Origin: Burkholderiales bacterium
Lineage (GTDB): Bacteria; Pseudomonadota; Gammaproteobacteria; Burkholderiales; SG8-41
Assembly: GCA_030683105.1 (NCBI GenBank)
Contig: JAUXMZ010000056.1
Location: 1 to 64,000 of the forward strand
Direction: 5' to 3'
Length of the DNA stretch: 64,000 nt
Position numbers and translations under genes: made by a program. The notes under the pieces were generated by a model, which saw only the letters and a list, made by a program, of their open reading frames with translations, was not told where the DNA came from and searched no databases. Shown piece after piece: positions 55,299 to 64,000 of the stretch; the first letter of the stretch is position 1; each line of letters opens with the position of its first letter.

Positions 55299-57041
55299 AT
55301 GAATAAGCCAACTCCAGACCCATCCGCCGCTGGATGGCAGGCCGGTTTCGAACAGTGGGCCGATCAGCTGGCCCGACTCAACCGGTCGGTAGACCCGTTT
55401 GGCATCGGTGCTTCGATGACCAAAGTCTCCCAGGGTTGGCTTACGCATCCCACGGAACTGGCGGTTGCGCTTGCCGATTTCACACGCGAACTCCAGAAAA
55501 TGCAGTTGGACGAGTGGCAGGCTGCGGCCGGCCTGCAAAAGCGGCCGCACAGCGCTGCCGCTGCCGACGATGAACGCTTTACCGACCCGGCGTGGTCCGA
55601 GGTGCCGGCGCTCTCCATCATCAAACAGTACTACCTGCTCTACACCCACTGGTCGCAGGAGGCGCTGTTCGAAACGCCAGGCGTGCCGCAAGAAGACAGA
55701 CGCCGCGCTACGTTCTGGGCGCGCCAGTGGCTGAACGCCGTGGCGCCGACAAATTTTTTTCTGACCAATCCCGTCGCCATCCGCAAGTTCTGGGAGTCCG
55801 GCGGCCAGAGCCTCACCGCCGGCCTCAAGCTGTGGCTGGAAGATATGCGCGCAGGCGATGTGCGCATGGTCGATGCCTCGGCGTTCAAGGTCGGCCAGAA
55901 TATCGCCACCACGCCGGGTTCGGTGGTCTATCGCAACGAACTGATCGAACTCATCCAGTACGCACCGGCGACCGCCGAAGTGCATACGGTGCCGCTGGTC
56001 ATCGTCCCGCCCTGGATCAACAAGTATTACATCCTCGATCTCAACGAAAAGAAAAGCCTGCTGCGCTACCTGGTCAGCCAGGGCTACACGGTGTTCGTCG
56101 TCAGCTGGAAGAACCCCACCGCGCTTCAGTCGGACACCACTTTCGACGACTACCTGATGACCGGGTTGCGGCAGGCGATCGAGGTTGCGCGCGGCATCTG
56201 CGGCACGCCCCACGTGCACGCGGCGGGCTACTGTATCGGCGGCACCGCGCTCGCGGCCATGATGGGGTGGTTCAATCGCGAGTTTCCCGACGCCGCGCAG
56301 GTTCCGGTGTCGCACTGGTCGCTGCTCACCACCCTGGTCGATTTCTCGCGCCCCGGTGGCATAGAAGTATTCATCGACGAGAAAACCATAGACACGCTGG
56401 AAGAGATGATGGCGCATCAGGGTTATCTCGACGGCAAGGACATGGGCCGCTCATTCCGCATGCTGCGTTCGAACAGCCTCATCTGGCATTATTTCGTGCA
56501 TAACTATCTTTATGGCGAAACGCCGCCGCCATTCGATGTGCTGTACTGGAACACCGACGTGACCCGCATGCCGCGTGCGATGCACAGCTTCTATCTGCGC
56601 GAGTTTTACCTCAACAACAAGCTCATCAAAAAGGATGCGCTGCAACTGGCCGGCCACCCCATCGATCTGGGCCGGATACGCCAGCCGCTTTATGCCGTGG
56701 GCTGCGAAGAAGACCACATCGCGCCGTGGAAAGCGGCGTTCAAGATCGCCGGCAGGATCAAGGCGCCGGTGCGCTATACGCTGTCGAGCTCGGGCCACAT
56801 CCTGGGCATCATCAATCCGCCGGTCCAGCCGCCCAAGCGCAGCTACTGGAGCGGCGCGACCAGCTCGGCCCCTCCTGAGGAATGGCTCAAAGGCCAGCAC
56901 CGGATAGAGGGCAGCTGGTGGGAAGATTGGTCAGCGTGGCTGGGCGGGCACTGCGGCGAGAAAGTCCCCGCGCGCACGCCCGGCAGCAGGGACTACCCTG
57001 TGCTGGGTCCCGCGCCCGGCAGTTATGTGCACGAGATCTAG
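55299..57041 (+). CDS. phaC: Class I poly(3-hydroxyalkanoate) polymerase
   Basis: LIQYAPATAEVHTVPLVIVPPWINKYYILDLNEKKSLLRYLVSQGYTVFVVSWKNP...VHAAGYCIGGTALA (GxCxGG). Confidence 0.97.
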   Translation: MNKPTPDPSAAGWQAGFEQWADQLARLNRSVDPFGIGASMTKVSQGWLTHPTELAVALADFTRELQKMQLDEWQAAAGLQKRPHSAAAADDERFTDPAWSEVPALSIIKQYYLLYTHWSQEALFETPGVPQEDRRRATFWARQWLNAVAPTNFFLTNPVAIRKFWESGGQSLTAGLKLWLEDMRAGDVRMVDASAFKVGQNIATTPGSVVYRNELIELIQYAPATAEVHTVPLVIVPPWINKYYILDLNEKKSLLRYLVSQGYTVFVVSWKNPTALQSDTTFDDYLMTGLRQAIEVARGICGTPHVHAAGYCIGGTALAAMMGWFNREFPDAAQVPVSHWSLLTTLVDFSRPGGIEVFIDEKTIDTLEEMMAHQGYLDGKDMGRSFRMLRSNSLIWHYFVHNYLYGETPPPFDVLYWNTDVTRMPRAMHSFYLREFYLNNKLIKKDALQLAGHPIDLGRIRQPLYAVGCEEDHIAPWKAAFKIAGRIKAPVRYTLSSSGHILGIINPPVQPPKRSYWSGATSSAPPEEWLKGQHRIEGSWWEDWSAWLGGHCGEKVPARTPGSRDYPVLGPAPGSYVHEI

Positions 57042-57048
57042 ACCAAAA

Positions 57049-57226
57049 AAACATCGACACAGAGGACACAGAGGACACAGAGGAATTCAAATACAATAAC
57101 AATAAAGATGTTATCAAGATGGCAAGCGGCAAGGTCTCAAATTTTTCTTGTTTTATTTTGCCTAATACTAAATGTATTTTCTTTGCTTTTCCTCTGTGTC
57201 CTCTGTGTCCTCTGTGTCTAAGCTTT
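57049..57226. repeat. CACAGAGGA-type inverted-repeat element
   Basis: AAAACATCGACACAGAGGACACAGAGGACACAGAGGAA ... TTCCTCTGTGTCCTCTGTGTCCTCTGTGTCTAAGCTTT. Confidence 0.95.
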
Positions 57227-57259
57227 ATTAAGATTTTACTTGGCGGTCAAGCTAAACCG

Positions 57260-57889
57260 TCAGACTTTGACATCAGGGTTCAGGCTGTAGACGCCGGTCA
57301 GCTTCGCCTGGCCGAGCACATGGCCCTGGATCGCGACGAGCACGTCTGCGCCCTTGAAGTTGCCGATCACCGGACAACTTTCCACATCGAGCGCGTAGAG
57401 CGTAAACACGTAATGATGCGGGATGGTGTCGTTCCACGGCGGGCAAGGGCCGTCGTAACCGAAATAGTCTCCGGACATGTCCTTGTCGCCGCTGAACCAT
57501 ACACTGTAATCGTTGATGCCCTGGCGCGTGCCGCGCGGCCCGGTGGGTCCGCCCTTGCCGCGCGTAGTGATGCCGTCTGAAAATTCACCGGCCTTGAGCG
57601 ACCCGGATTTAGGGTCAAGATCCACCAGCAACCAGTGATAAAAATCTATCCGCGGCAATGACGCCGGAACGCTGCGCCCTTCCTGGTTGACGTCATCGGG
57701 CTTGGACGGCACATCAGGATCGTGACAGATCAGCGCCAGCGACAGGGTACCGTCCGGCAGATCGCTCCATGACAGGTCGGGATTGCGATTGCCGGAGAGC
57801 GTGACATGGTTTTGGGGATCGGGGGCGCAAAACGCGAACTCCACCGGGATGGGCTGGTTGTCGCCGAAACTGCTGCTCGTCAGCTTCAT
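57260..57889 (-). CDS. YbhB/YbcL (PEBP/Raf kinase inhibitor-like) family protein
   Basis: LSWSDLPDGTLSLALICHDPDVP...FYHWLLVDL...GYDGPCPPWNDTIPHHYVFTLYALD. Confidence 0.93.
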   Translation of the reverse strand: MKLTSSSFGDNQPIPVEFAFCAPDPQNHVTLSGNRNPDLSWSDLPDGTLSLALICHDPDVPSKPDDVNQEGRSVPASLPRIDFYHWLLVDLDPKSGSLKAGEFSDGITTRGKGGPTGPRGTRQGINDYSVWFSGDKDMSGDYFGYDGPCPPWNDTIPHHYVFTLYALDVESCPVIGNFKGADVLVAIQGHVLGQAKLTGVYSLNPDVKV

Positions 57890-57936
57890 GGTCGTCCTCC
57901 TGTGCTTGTGTTCCTGAAAATTATACAGTGCCGCGG

Positions 57937-59010
57937 CTATTTCGCGCTGCCCGGCTTATCCGCATCCGGCGCCAGTTTCAGCATCAGTTCGTCACGCTCC
58001 CGCTTCTCGATCCTCGCAAGCGCTATAACGGCATCGTAAAAACGCGGCAGGTCCCCGCCTTCGCGCGCCAGCAGCGCCTGGAACGCCGGCACCTTGCGGG
58101 TATAAATCGCCACCGAGGCCAGGTTGGCATTATTAGGTTGCTGCGCAAACCATGGATCGTACCCTTTGAATCCGTCCCATGCGGTTTTGAGCTGCTGGTA
58201 ATCGAGTGCCATGGCTGCGAAAAGCTGATTTTTGCGCTCGCGCATCAGTTCCACCTCCAGCCCGCTTGCATACAGCGCTTCGAGGCGCACCCGATAAGCC
58301 GCGACCAGCCGCACAAAACCGTCGCGATGCCGCCGCATGCGCTCATAGATCTCTTTATCCTTGGAGCTGCCGTGACGCGCTAACCAGCGGCCGACGCTCT
58401 CCTGTTCCACCGTGACGGCAAAAGACTCGTTGAACACGGAATCGTCGCGGACATAGACGACCTGGTGCGCGAGTTCATGAAAAATCAGCCGCGCGATGCC
58501 GGGATCGGGATACCGGATGAACGTGTTAAGCACCGGATCGGCAAACCAGCCCAGCGTCGAATAGGCAGGAACCCCGCTGACGAAGACATCGTGGCCCGCG
58601 GCGTTCATCTGTGCTGCAAACTCATCAGCCTGCGCTTTGGAAAAGTAGCCGCGATAGCCGACGCAGCCGGCGACCGGGAAGCACCACTGCACTGGCTGCG
58701 TCGAGAATTCGGGCGTCGCGAACACGTTCCATACCACGTACGGCCGCCCGAGATCGGCGTAGCGCAGGTAGCTCGTATTATCCGGCAGGCCCAGCTCGCG
58801 GCTTGCGAACTCGCGTATGCGCAGCACCGCTGCGAGCTTCTCCCTGAGCGCTTCCGGTGTCGCCGGATCGGCAATGATCCCGTCTATTGGACGCTCGCGT
58901 TGCCAGACGCCGATCTGCCCGGTTACCGACTGCATGTAGTAAGCAACGTGAGTGCAGCCCGAGAGCGCCAGCAGCAGAATAATGGCAGGGATGCGCAGCA
59001 CGATGAGCAT
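57937..59010 (-). CDS. Predicted aminopeptidase (COG4324-like), lipoprotein signal
   Basis: ILLLALSGCTHVAYYMQSVTGQIGVWQRERPI...RLIFHELAHQVVYVRDDSVFNESFAVTVEQESVGRWL. Confidence 0.85.
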   Translation of the reverse strand: MLIVLRIPAIILLLALSGCTHVAYYMQSVTGQIGVWQRERPIDGIIADPATPEALREKLAAVLRIREFASRELGLPDNTSYLRYADLGRPYVVWNVFATPEFSTQPVQWCFPVAGCVGYRGYFSKAQADEFAAQMNAAGHDVFVSGVPAYSTLGWFADPVLNTFIRYPDPGIARLIFHELAHQVVYVRDDSVFNESFAVTVEQESVGRWLARHGSSKDKEIYERMRRHRDGFVRLVAAYRVRLEALYASGLEVELMRERKNQLFAAMALDYQQLKTAWDGFKGYDPWFAQQPNNANLASVAIYTRKVPAFQALLAREGGDLPRFYDAVIALARIEKRERDELMLKLAPDADKPGSAK

Positions 59011-59013
59011 CGA

Positions 59014-59050
59014 GTGTTCAGTGTTCAATGTTCAATGTTCAATGTTCAGT
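59014..59050. repeat. TGTTCAA 7-bp tandem repeat
   Basis: GTGTTCAGTGTTCAATGTTCAATGTTCAATGTTCAGTG. Confidence 0.8.
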
Positions 59051-59073
59051 GAATAGTAACCGGTTCTTGCCCC

Positions 59074-59724
59074 TCATCCCTCTTCCTTCATCCCTCTGGA
59101 AAACGCTCCGGTGCGCAGGAACGCGCAGAGCTGCCGCGCCACTTCCGCCGACACCAGCATGGAAGAATGACTGGCGCGGAGCACGATATGATCGCGTGCG
59201 CCCGGCACCCGGGTTTCCTCCACGGTGACCACGCCATCATTGGGCCGCGGCAAGTCAGGTGCAATCAGCGAGCCGAGTCCTATGTTGGAACTGCCTGCGA
59301 TCACCCCGATCTCGTATCGGGCGTAATCCGCTGCGCGGCCATGGTCCAGCCATTGCCGGATGCTGCATCCGAGTGCTTTGTGCCCGCCGGGCAGTTGTTC
59401 GAAGCGGCGCGCAGCAAAGCTGCCGGCGTAGGGCGGTCCGGCGAGCACGATGCGCCCGATATCCAGAGCCGCTGCGTTCTCAAGCAGGGTCAGAATCACG
59501 GGTCCGCCGAGACTGTGACCGACGAAGTGCAGGCGCCCGGCACCCTGCTCGATGCAAAAGCGCGAAAGGCGCTCGGCATTTTCTGCCAGCGACAGGTCCA
59601 TCGAGGGATAGGAGTAGCTCAGCACATGGTATCCGCAGCGCTCGATGCGGTGGCGCATCAGCGCCATGACGATGCCGTGCATCCACAGCCCATGCACCAG
59701 AATCACTTTTTCCTGTTTGCTCAT
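59074..59724 (-). CDS. Alpha/beta hydrolase (lipase-like)
   Basis: KVILVHGLWMHGIVMALMRHRIERCGY...LHFVGHSLGGPVILTLLE. Confidence 0.9.
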   Translation of the reverse strand: MSKQEKVILVHGLWMHGIVMALMRHRIERCGYHVLSYSYPSMDLSLAENAERLSRFCIEQGAGRLHFVGHSLGGPVILTLLENAAALDIGRIVLAGPPYAGSFAARRFEQLPGGHKALGCSIRQWLDHGRAADYARYEIGVIAGSSNIGLGSLIAPDLPRPNDGVVTVEETRVPGARDHIVLRASHSSMLVSAEVARQLCAFLRTGAFSRGMKEEG

Positions 59725-59793
59725 GAGGGTGACTAAAAGCACATTTCAAAAACCCAAACTAATGAAACCGCCCGCCCCTCATCCCTGACCCTT

Positions 59794-59890
59794 CCACCCC
59801 TCAAGGGGGTGCTATACCGAGTCCCCCAGTGGAGAAGGGAAACAAATGCCTCCCCTCTCCCGCTTGCGGGAGAGGGGTCGGGGGAGAGGG
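59794..59890. repeat. Composite palindromic repeat (ACCCCTCAAGGGGGT hairpin plus CTCTCCCGCTTGCGGGAGAG)
   Basis: Second half closely resembles the repeat inside hrpA. Confidence 0.75.
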
Positions 59891-60009
59891 TTCGAACGCC
59901 GATCGAGCTAACGTCAAAAGTTTTTACTGCAAATTAAGAATAATAACAATTAAAAACAATGCGCTATAGAATAGACTCGTGTGCTCGCAATTAGAAGGTT
60001 TAGATTTTT

Positions 60010-60045
60010 ATCGGCGTGCATCGGCGTGCATCGGCGGTTAATTTT
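60010..60045. repeat. ATCGGCGTGC tandem repeat
   Basis: ATCGGCGTGCATCGGCGTGCATCGGCGGTTAATTTTT; matches 9838-9868. Confidence 0.85.
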
Positions 60046-60063
60046 TTGATTTTGTTACAGACT

Positions 60064-60705
60064 TTAGACGCTGCCGCTTTCAAAGTGCGTGACAGTGCCG
60101 CCCTGCAGATGGGATACATCTCCCCAGGTTTCGCAACGCCAGTGCCGGTTGCCATAATGAAACACATTCAGGCTCGCGTTGAGCAGCGGCACCGGCCGCG
60201 GCTCTCCGAGCGCAATGGCGTGCGCCTCGCGATACGCAACATCCAGCACCAATCCGTGAGTCACCACCACTACCGTCGCGCCAAGGTGGCGTTCGGCAAT
60301 CTCCTCAAGAACAGAGAGACAGCGATCGCGGAATTGTTGCGCGCTCTCGCCGCCAGGGATCACGTAGGCCGGATTGCGGCTTTTAAAGCAATCAAATTCG
60401 GCAGGAAAGCCGGACTCTATCTCGTCGCTGGTCAGGCCTTCGAATACGCCAAAATGACGCTCGCGCAAACGCGTATCGACGGCAATCTCGTGGCCCGTCA
60501 CTGCGGCCACGCTGCGCGCGGTCTCATACGCACGCCCGAGATCGCTGCTATAGAGCACGCTGAACGACAGGTCGGCGAGGCGCTGCCCGAGCCGGCGTGC
60601 CTGGTGCTTACCCGTGTCCGACAACGGGCTGTCCCGCTGGCCCTGCATGCGCCGCTCGCGATTCCACAGCGTCTCGCCGTGGCGTACAAGTATCAGCTGG
60701 GTCAA
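60064..60705 (-). CDS. Histidine phosphatase (phosphoglycerate mutase-like)
   Basis: MTQLILVRHGETLWNRERRMQGQRDSPLSDTGKHQARRLGQRL...SSDLGRAYETA. Confidence 0.95.
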   Translation of the reverse strand: MTQLILVRHGETLWNRERRMQGQRDSPLSDTGKHQARRLGQRLADLSFSVLYSSDLGRAYETARSVAAVTGHEIAVDTRLRERHFGVFEGLTSDEIESGFPAEFDCFKSRNPAYVIPGGESAQQFRDRCLSVLEEIAERHLGATVVVVTHGLVLDVAYREAHAIALGEPRPVPLLNASLNVFHYGNRHWRCETWGDVSHLQGGTVTHFESGSV

Positions 60706-60746
60706 TTTGCTTCCTTGTTAAATTTCAATGCAAAGCTCCTAAAATC

Positions 60747-60918
60747 AAAAGCGGTGACACAGAGGACACGGAGGAAAAACTAGAATGAATAAAGAACTTC
60801 ACTAGCATGCACGCGCTGATATGGAATTCTTAGCCCATTCAGAACGCCGACAACTATTACTTGATCCTTATCTTCGTTCTTTCTCTGTGTCCTCTGTGTC
60901 CTCTGTGTCTATGCTTTT
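60747..60918. repeat. CACAGAGGA-type inverted-repeat element
   Basis: AAAAGCGGTGACACAGAGGACACGGAGGAAA ... TTTCTCTGTGTCCTCTGTGTCCTCTGTGTCTATGCTTTT. Confidence 0.9.
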
Positions 60919-61049
60919 GTATTACCCTGATTGTCCATGGCTTAATCACCCGCTTCCCTCAAAAGCGATATTGTAAGGTAAACGCCGGCTGCGGCATCAC
61001 TCCCCTCGCTTCCGCTATACTCGACATTCCTATCCATCCGGGTCAGGCA

Positions 61050-61787
61050 ATGCCCAGCACCGAAATTCTTGTGTTCGCGCCGCTGATCGTGCTTCTGGCC
61101 TATGTCACTTTCGGCATGGCGGGTTTCGGGTCGACGCTGGTTTCGATACCGCTGCTCGCGCACCTGTTTCCGCTGCAGGCCGTGCTGCCGATGGTGGCGG
61201 TACTCGATTGTGTGGGTTCGCTCAGCATGGGCCTGCGCCTGCGCGCCGACATAAATAAACGCGAATTTCTGCCGCTGCTGCCGTTCCTGCTGGCGGGCAT
61301 GGTCGTCGGGGTCCTGCTGTTGCTGCGCCTGCCCGGTGAAGTGCTGATCGCCAGTCTGGGTGCATTCGCCTTGTTCTACGGCACGATGTATGCGCTCAAT
61401 CGCGGGGCGCAACTCAAGATTGCGCGCTGGGCCACGGCGCCGATCGGACTGGTGGCGGGAACCTGTTCCTCGCTGTTCGGTGTCGGCGGGCCGATCTACG
61501 TGATGTATCTGGCGGGACGCGGCGCAACACCGGACCAGATCCGCGCCACGGTGCCGGTGATTTTCATATTCACCACCATAGGCCGCATTTCGCTGTATAC
61601 CGCGGCGGGACTGTTTTCATGGCAAATACTGGGTTATGCAGCGGCCCTGCTGCCTGTGATGTTCTTCGGGCTTTATTTAGGGCACCGGCTGCATCTGAAC
61701 CTGTCGCGCAACACCCTGATCCGGGTCATAGGCGGGCTGCTGATGGCGAGCGGCGTGTCGTTGCTGCTGCGGGCGTTACAGTCCTAG
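61050..61787 (+). CDS. TauE/SafE family sulfite exporter-like membrane protein
   Basis: PLIVLLAYVTFGMAGFGSTLVSIPLLAHLFPLQAVLPMVAVLD...GTCSSLFGVGGPIYVMYLAGRG. Start trimmed from 60861, which is encoded by a repeat arm. Confidence 0.9.
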   Translation: MPSTEILVFAPLIVLLAYVTFGMAGFGSTLVSIPLLAHLFPLQAVLPMVAVLDCVGSLSMGLRLRADINKREFLPLLPFLLAGMVVGVLLLLRLPGEVLIASLGAFALFYGTMYALNRGAQLKIARWATAPIGLVAGTCSSLFGVGGPIYVMYLAGRGATPDQIRATVPVIFIFTTIGRISLYTAAGLFSWQILGYAAALLPVMFFGLYLGHRLHLNLSRNTLIRVIGGLLMASGVSLLLRALQS

Positions 61788-61802
61788 AACGAAATCTAAG
61801 TC

Positions 61803-61971
61803 AAAAGCGTAGACACGAAGGACACAAAGGAAAACCTTCAAGAATTAAAACCGAATAATATTGGGGAAGCCCATGATATTCAATATTCCGCAGGGGCAAA
61901 ATATTAATGAAGATATTTGTCCTTCCTTCGTGTCCTTTGTGTCCTTCGTGTCATTGCTTTTTCGTTCTTTT
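61803..61971. repeat. CACGAAGGA/CACAAAGGA-variant inverted-repeat element
   Basis: AAAAGCGTAGACACGAAGGACACAAAGGAAAA ... TCCTTCGTGTCCTTTGTGTCCTTCGTGTCATTGCTTTTT. Confidence 0.9.
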
Positions 61972-61979
61972 ACTTTGAA

Positions 61980-63152
61980 CTAGCGGCCGAGAAAGCCCGC
62001 GATGCGGCGCACGCCCTCGGCAAGCTCCGCGACGGGGCGCGTATAGGCGAAGCGCACATGGCGCTCCGGCGCATGGTGGCCGAAATCGATCCCCGGGGTG
62101 ATCGCGACACCTGCCTGTTCCAGCAGGTCATGCGCGAAAGCAAAACTGTCGGTGGCCAGTGGCGCACAACCGGCGTAGATGTAGAAAGCGCCCTGCGGCA
62201 TGTTGGGTATATCGAAACCCAGTTCGCGCAGCGCCGGCACCAGATAGTCGCGACGCGCTCTGAATTCTTCCCGGCGCACATCAAGCAGCGCCAGTGTCTG
62301 TGGCTCGAACGCCGCCAGCGCCGCGTATTGCGAGGGCGTGGGCGCCGCGAGAAATATGTTCTGAGACAGCTTGTCTATTTCCTTCACGTACGCCTCGGGC
62401 GCCACCATCCATCCCAGGCGCCAGCCGGTCATCTGAAAGTATTTCGAGAAGCTGTTGATGACGAAGACCTCGTCAGACAGCGCAAGCGCCGTTGTCGCCT
62501 CGCCATCGTAAACCAGCCCATGGTAAATCTCGTCTACGATCAGCGTGCCGCGGCGCGCTGTCGCAAATTCGATCATCGTCTTCATCTGGTCAACTGGTAT
62601 CAGCGTGCCGGTGGGATTGGCGGGCGATGCGACCAGTGCCGCGACGGTACGGCTGCCCCAATGCAGCGCCATGAGTTCGGTGTTCAACTGGTAATTGCTG
62701 TCGACACCGACCGCAACACCGATCGGCTCACCTTCCATCAGCCGCACGAAATGGCGGTTGCATGGATAGCCGGGATCAGACACCAGCACCTGGTCACCCG
62801 GATTCACCAGTGCCGCGACCGCAAGCAGCAGCGCCCCCGATGCGCCGGGGGTGATGATGATGCGTGCAGGGGAAACCGCTACGCCGTAGCGCGTGCGGTA
62901 GAACGCGGCGATGGCCTCGCGCAGCTGCGGCAGGCCGAGTGCCGGCGTGTAAAACAATTCGCCGGTGCGCAGCGCTGCAATGCCGGCATCACAGATCGCC
63001 TGCGGCGTCGGGAAATCCGGCTCGCCGATTTCCATGTGCACGATGGAGCGACCCTGCGCTTCGAGTTGGCGCGCGCGCGCCAGCAGCGCCATGACGTGAA
63101 ACGGCTCGATGTCATGGACGCGCTGCGCAAGCGGGAGGCTTTTATTTATCAC
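61980..63152 (-). CDS. PLP-dependent class I/II aminotransferase
   Basis: SRTVAALVASPANPTGTLIPVDQMKTMIEFATARRGTLIVDEIYHGLVYDGE...VINSFSKYFQMTGWRLGWMV. Confidence 0.95.
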   Translation of the reverse strand: MINKSLPLAQRVHDIEPFHVMALLARARQLEAQGRSIVHMEIGEPDFPTPQAICDAGIAALRTGELFYTPALGLPQLREAIAAFYRTRYGVAVSPARIIITPGASGALLLAVAALVNPGDQVLVSDPGYPCNRHFVRLMEGEPIGVAVGVDSNYQLNTELMALHWGSRTVAALVASPANPTGTLIPVDQMKTMIEFATARRGTLIVDEIYHGLVYDGEATTALALSDEVFVINSFSKYFQMTGWRLGWMVAPEAYVKEIDKLSQNIFLAAPTPSQYAALAAFEPQTLALLDVRREEFRARRDYLVPALRELGFDIPNMPQGAFYIYAGCAPLATDSFAFAHDLLEQAGVAITPGIDFGHHAPERHVRFAYTRPVAELAEGVRRIAGFLGR

Positions 63153-63210
63153 ACCAGAAGACTAACAGCTTGAATGCGAAATGCTCTTTGTGAATTACCC
63201 CCCGTCAGAC

Positions 63211-64000
63211 TCAGGCCACCCCGTGCTTCTTGAACCACTCGGCGGCGCGCTTCCAGCCGTCCGCCGCCTGTTCCTTGCGGAAGCTCGGCCGGTAGTCGGC
63301 GTGGAAAGCGTGCGGGGTATCGGGATAGAGGTGAATCATGGACAGCTTGCCCGCGCTCTTAAGCGCGGCGTTCATGCGCTCGACGGTGTCGTTGGGTATG
63401 CCGGCGTCGGCGCCACCGTACAGCCCCAGCACCGGCGCATTGATCTGGGCCACCAGATCGACCGGATGCAAGGGCGTCATCTCGCTGGCATCACCGACCA
63501 GGCGCCCGTACCAAGCCACGCCCGCTTTGACCTTCTGGTTGTGCGCGGCATAGAGCCAGGTAATGCGGCCGCCCCAGCAAAAACCGGTGACGCCGAGGCG
63601 CTTTGCGTCGCCGGAACCCGATTTCTCGGCCCACGCCACCACCGCATCGAGATCGCTCATCACCTGGGCGTCAGGCACCTTGCTCACCACCTTGGCGAAG
63701 ATTTCCTTGTTGTCCTTGAGCTGCGAGACATCGCCCTGGCGATGATAAAGTTCGGGGGCGACCGCCAGGTAACCGAGCTTGGCGAAGCGGCGGCAGACAT
63801 CTTTGATGTGCTCGTGCACGCCGAAGATTTCCTGAACCACCAGTATCATCGGGAACATTTTCCCCTGCGCCGGCATTGCGGCGTAGGCCGGGATCGAACT
63901 GCCGCCCACGGGAATGCTGACCTCCCCTGCATTGAGTCCGGCGGTATCCGTCGTGATCATAGTCTGGGCGCAGACGGGTTGCACCGCCAGCGCAAATCCG
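63211..64000 (-). CDS. Dienelactone hydrolase family protein, exported; 5' end outside the window
   Basis: [40 protein letters not shown]...[17 protein letters not shown]; signal-peptide frame ([12 protein letters not shown]) is open to the window edge. Confidence 0.92.
   Translation of the reverse strand, partial: GFALAVQPVCAQTMITTDTAGLNAGEVSIPVGGSSIPAYAAMPAQGKMFPMILVVQEIFGVHEHIKDVCRRFAKLGYLAVAPELYHRQGDVSQLKDNKEIFAKVVSKVPDAQVMSDLDAVVAWAEKSGSGDAKRLGVTGFCWGGRITWLYAAHNQKVKAGVAWYGRLVGDASEMTPLHPVDLVAQINAPVLGLYGGADAGIPNDTVERMNAALKSAGKLSMIHLYPDTPHAFHADYRPSFRKEQAADGWKRAAEWFKKHGVA

Noticed and set aside
1-64000. tRNA, rRNA, prophage or integrase genes
   Set aside because: No cloverleaf, rRNA-like sequence or phage/integrase ORF was recognised on reading; tRNAscan and Rfam searches would be needed to exclude small RNAs.

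Overview
This 64 kb window is chromosomal DNA with a betaproteobacterial-style gene content (three orphan Bug/TTT solute-binding proteins, a class I PHA synthase, c-type cytochromes). I saw no rRNA, tRNA, CRISPR array or prophage. Two operons stand out. (1) A minus-strand sulfur/heme operon (about 38.5-32.9 kb): octaheme tetrathionate-reductase-like cytochrome, b561-type membrane cytochrome, monoheme cytochrome c, YeeE/YedE transporter, triple-rhodanese protein and an AhpD-like protein, preceded by an FNR-type palindrome. (2) A minus-strand redox operon (about 48.8-41.0 kb): NfnA-like and NfnB-like subunits, 2-oxoacid:ferredoxin oxidoreductase alpha and beta, and a 733-aa protein of unknown function with a C-terminal ferredoxin domain. 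The accessory signal is a modular family of intergenic palindromic repeats. CACAGAGGA-type tandem arms, or GCCGATGAACGC-type arms, are arranged as inverted repeats, often next to a covarying hairpin GTACCC(G/C)TCAAG(C/G)GGGTATTGAAAAGAAT. One copy encloses a GxxExxY (PD-(D/E)XK-like) gene. Palindromic repeats also appear in frame inside two protein-coding genes (HrpA and an alpha/beta hydrolase). Two genes look freshly broken: a DUF4160 gene with a 1-nt frameshift and a DUF883 gene with an internal amber codon. A 17-bp perfect terminal-inverted-repeat MITE lies upstream of the octaheme operon. All family assignments come from reading the translated proteins; no database search was possible.
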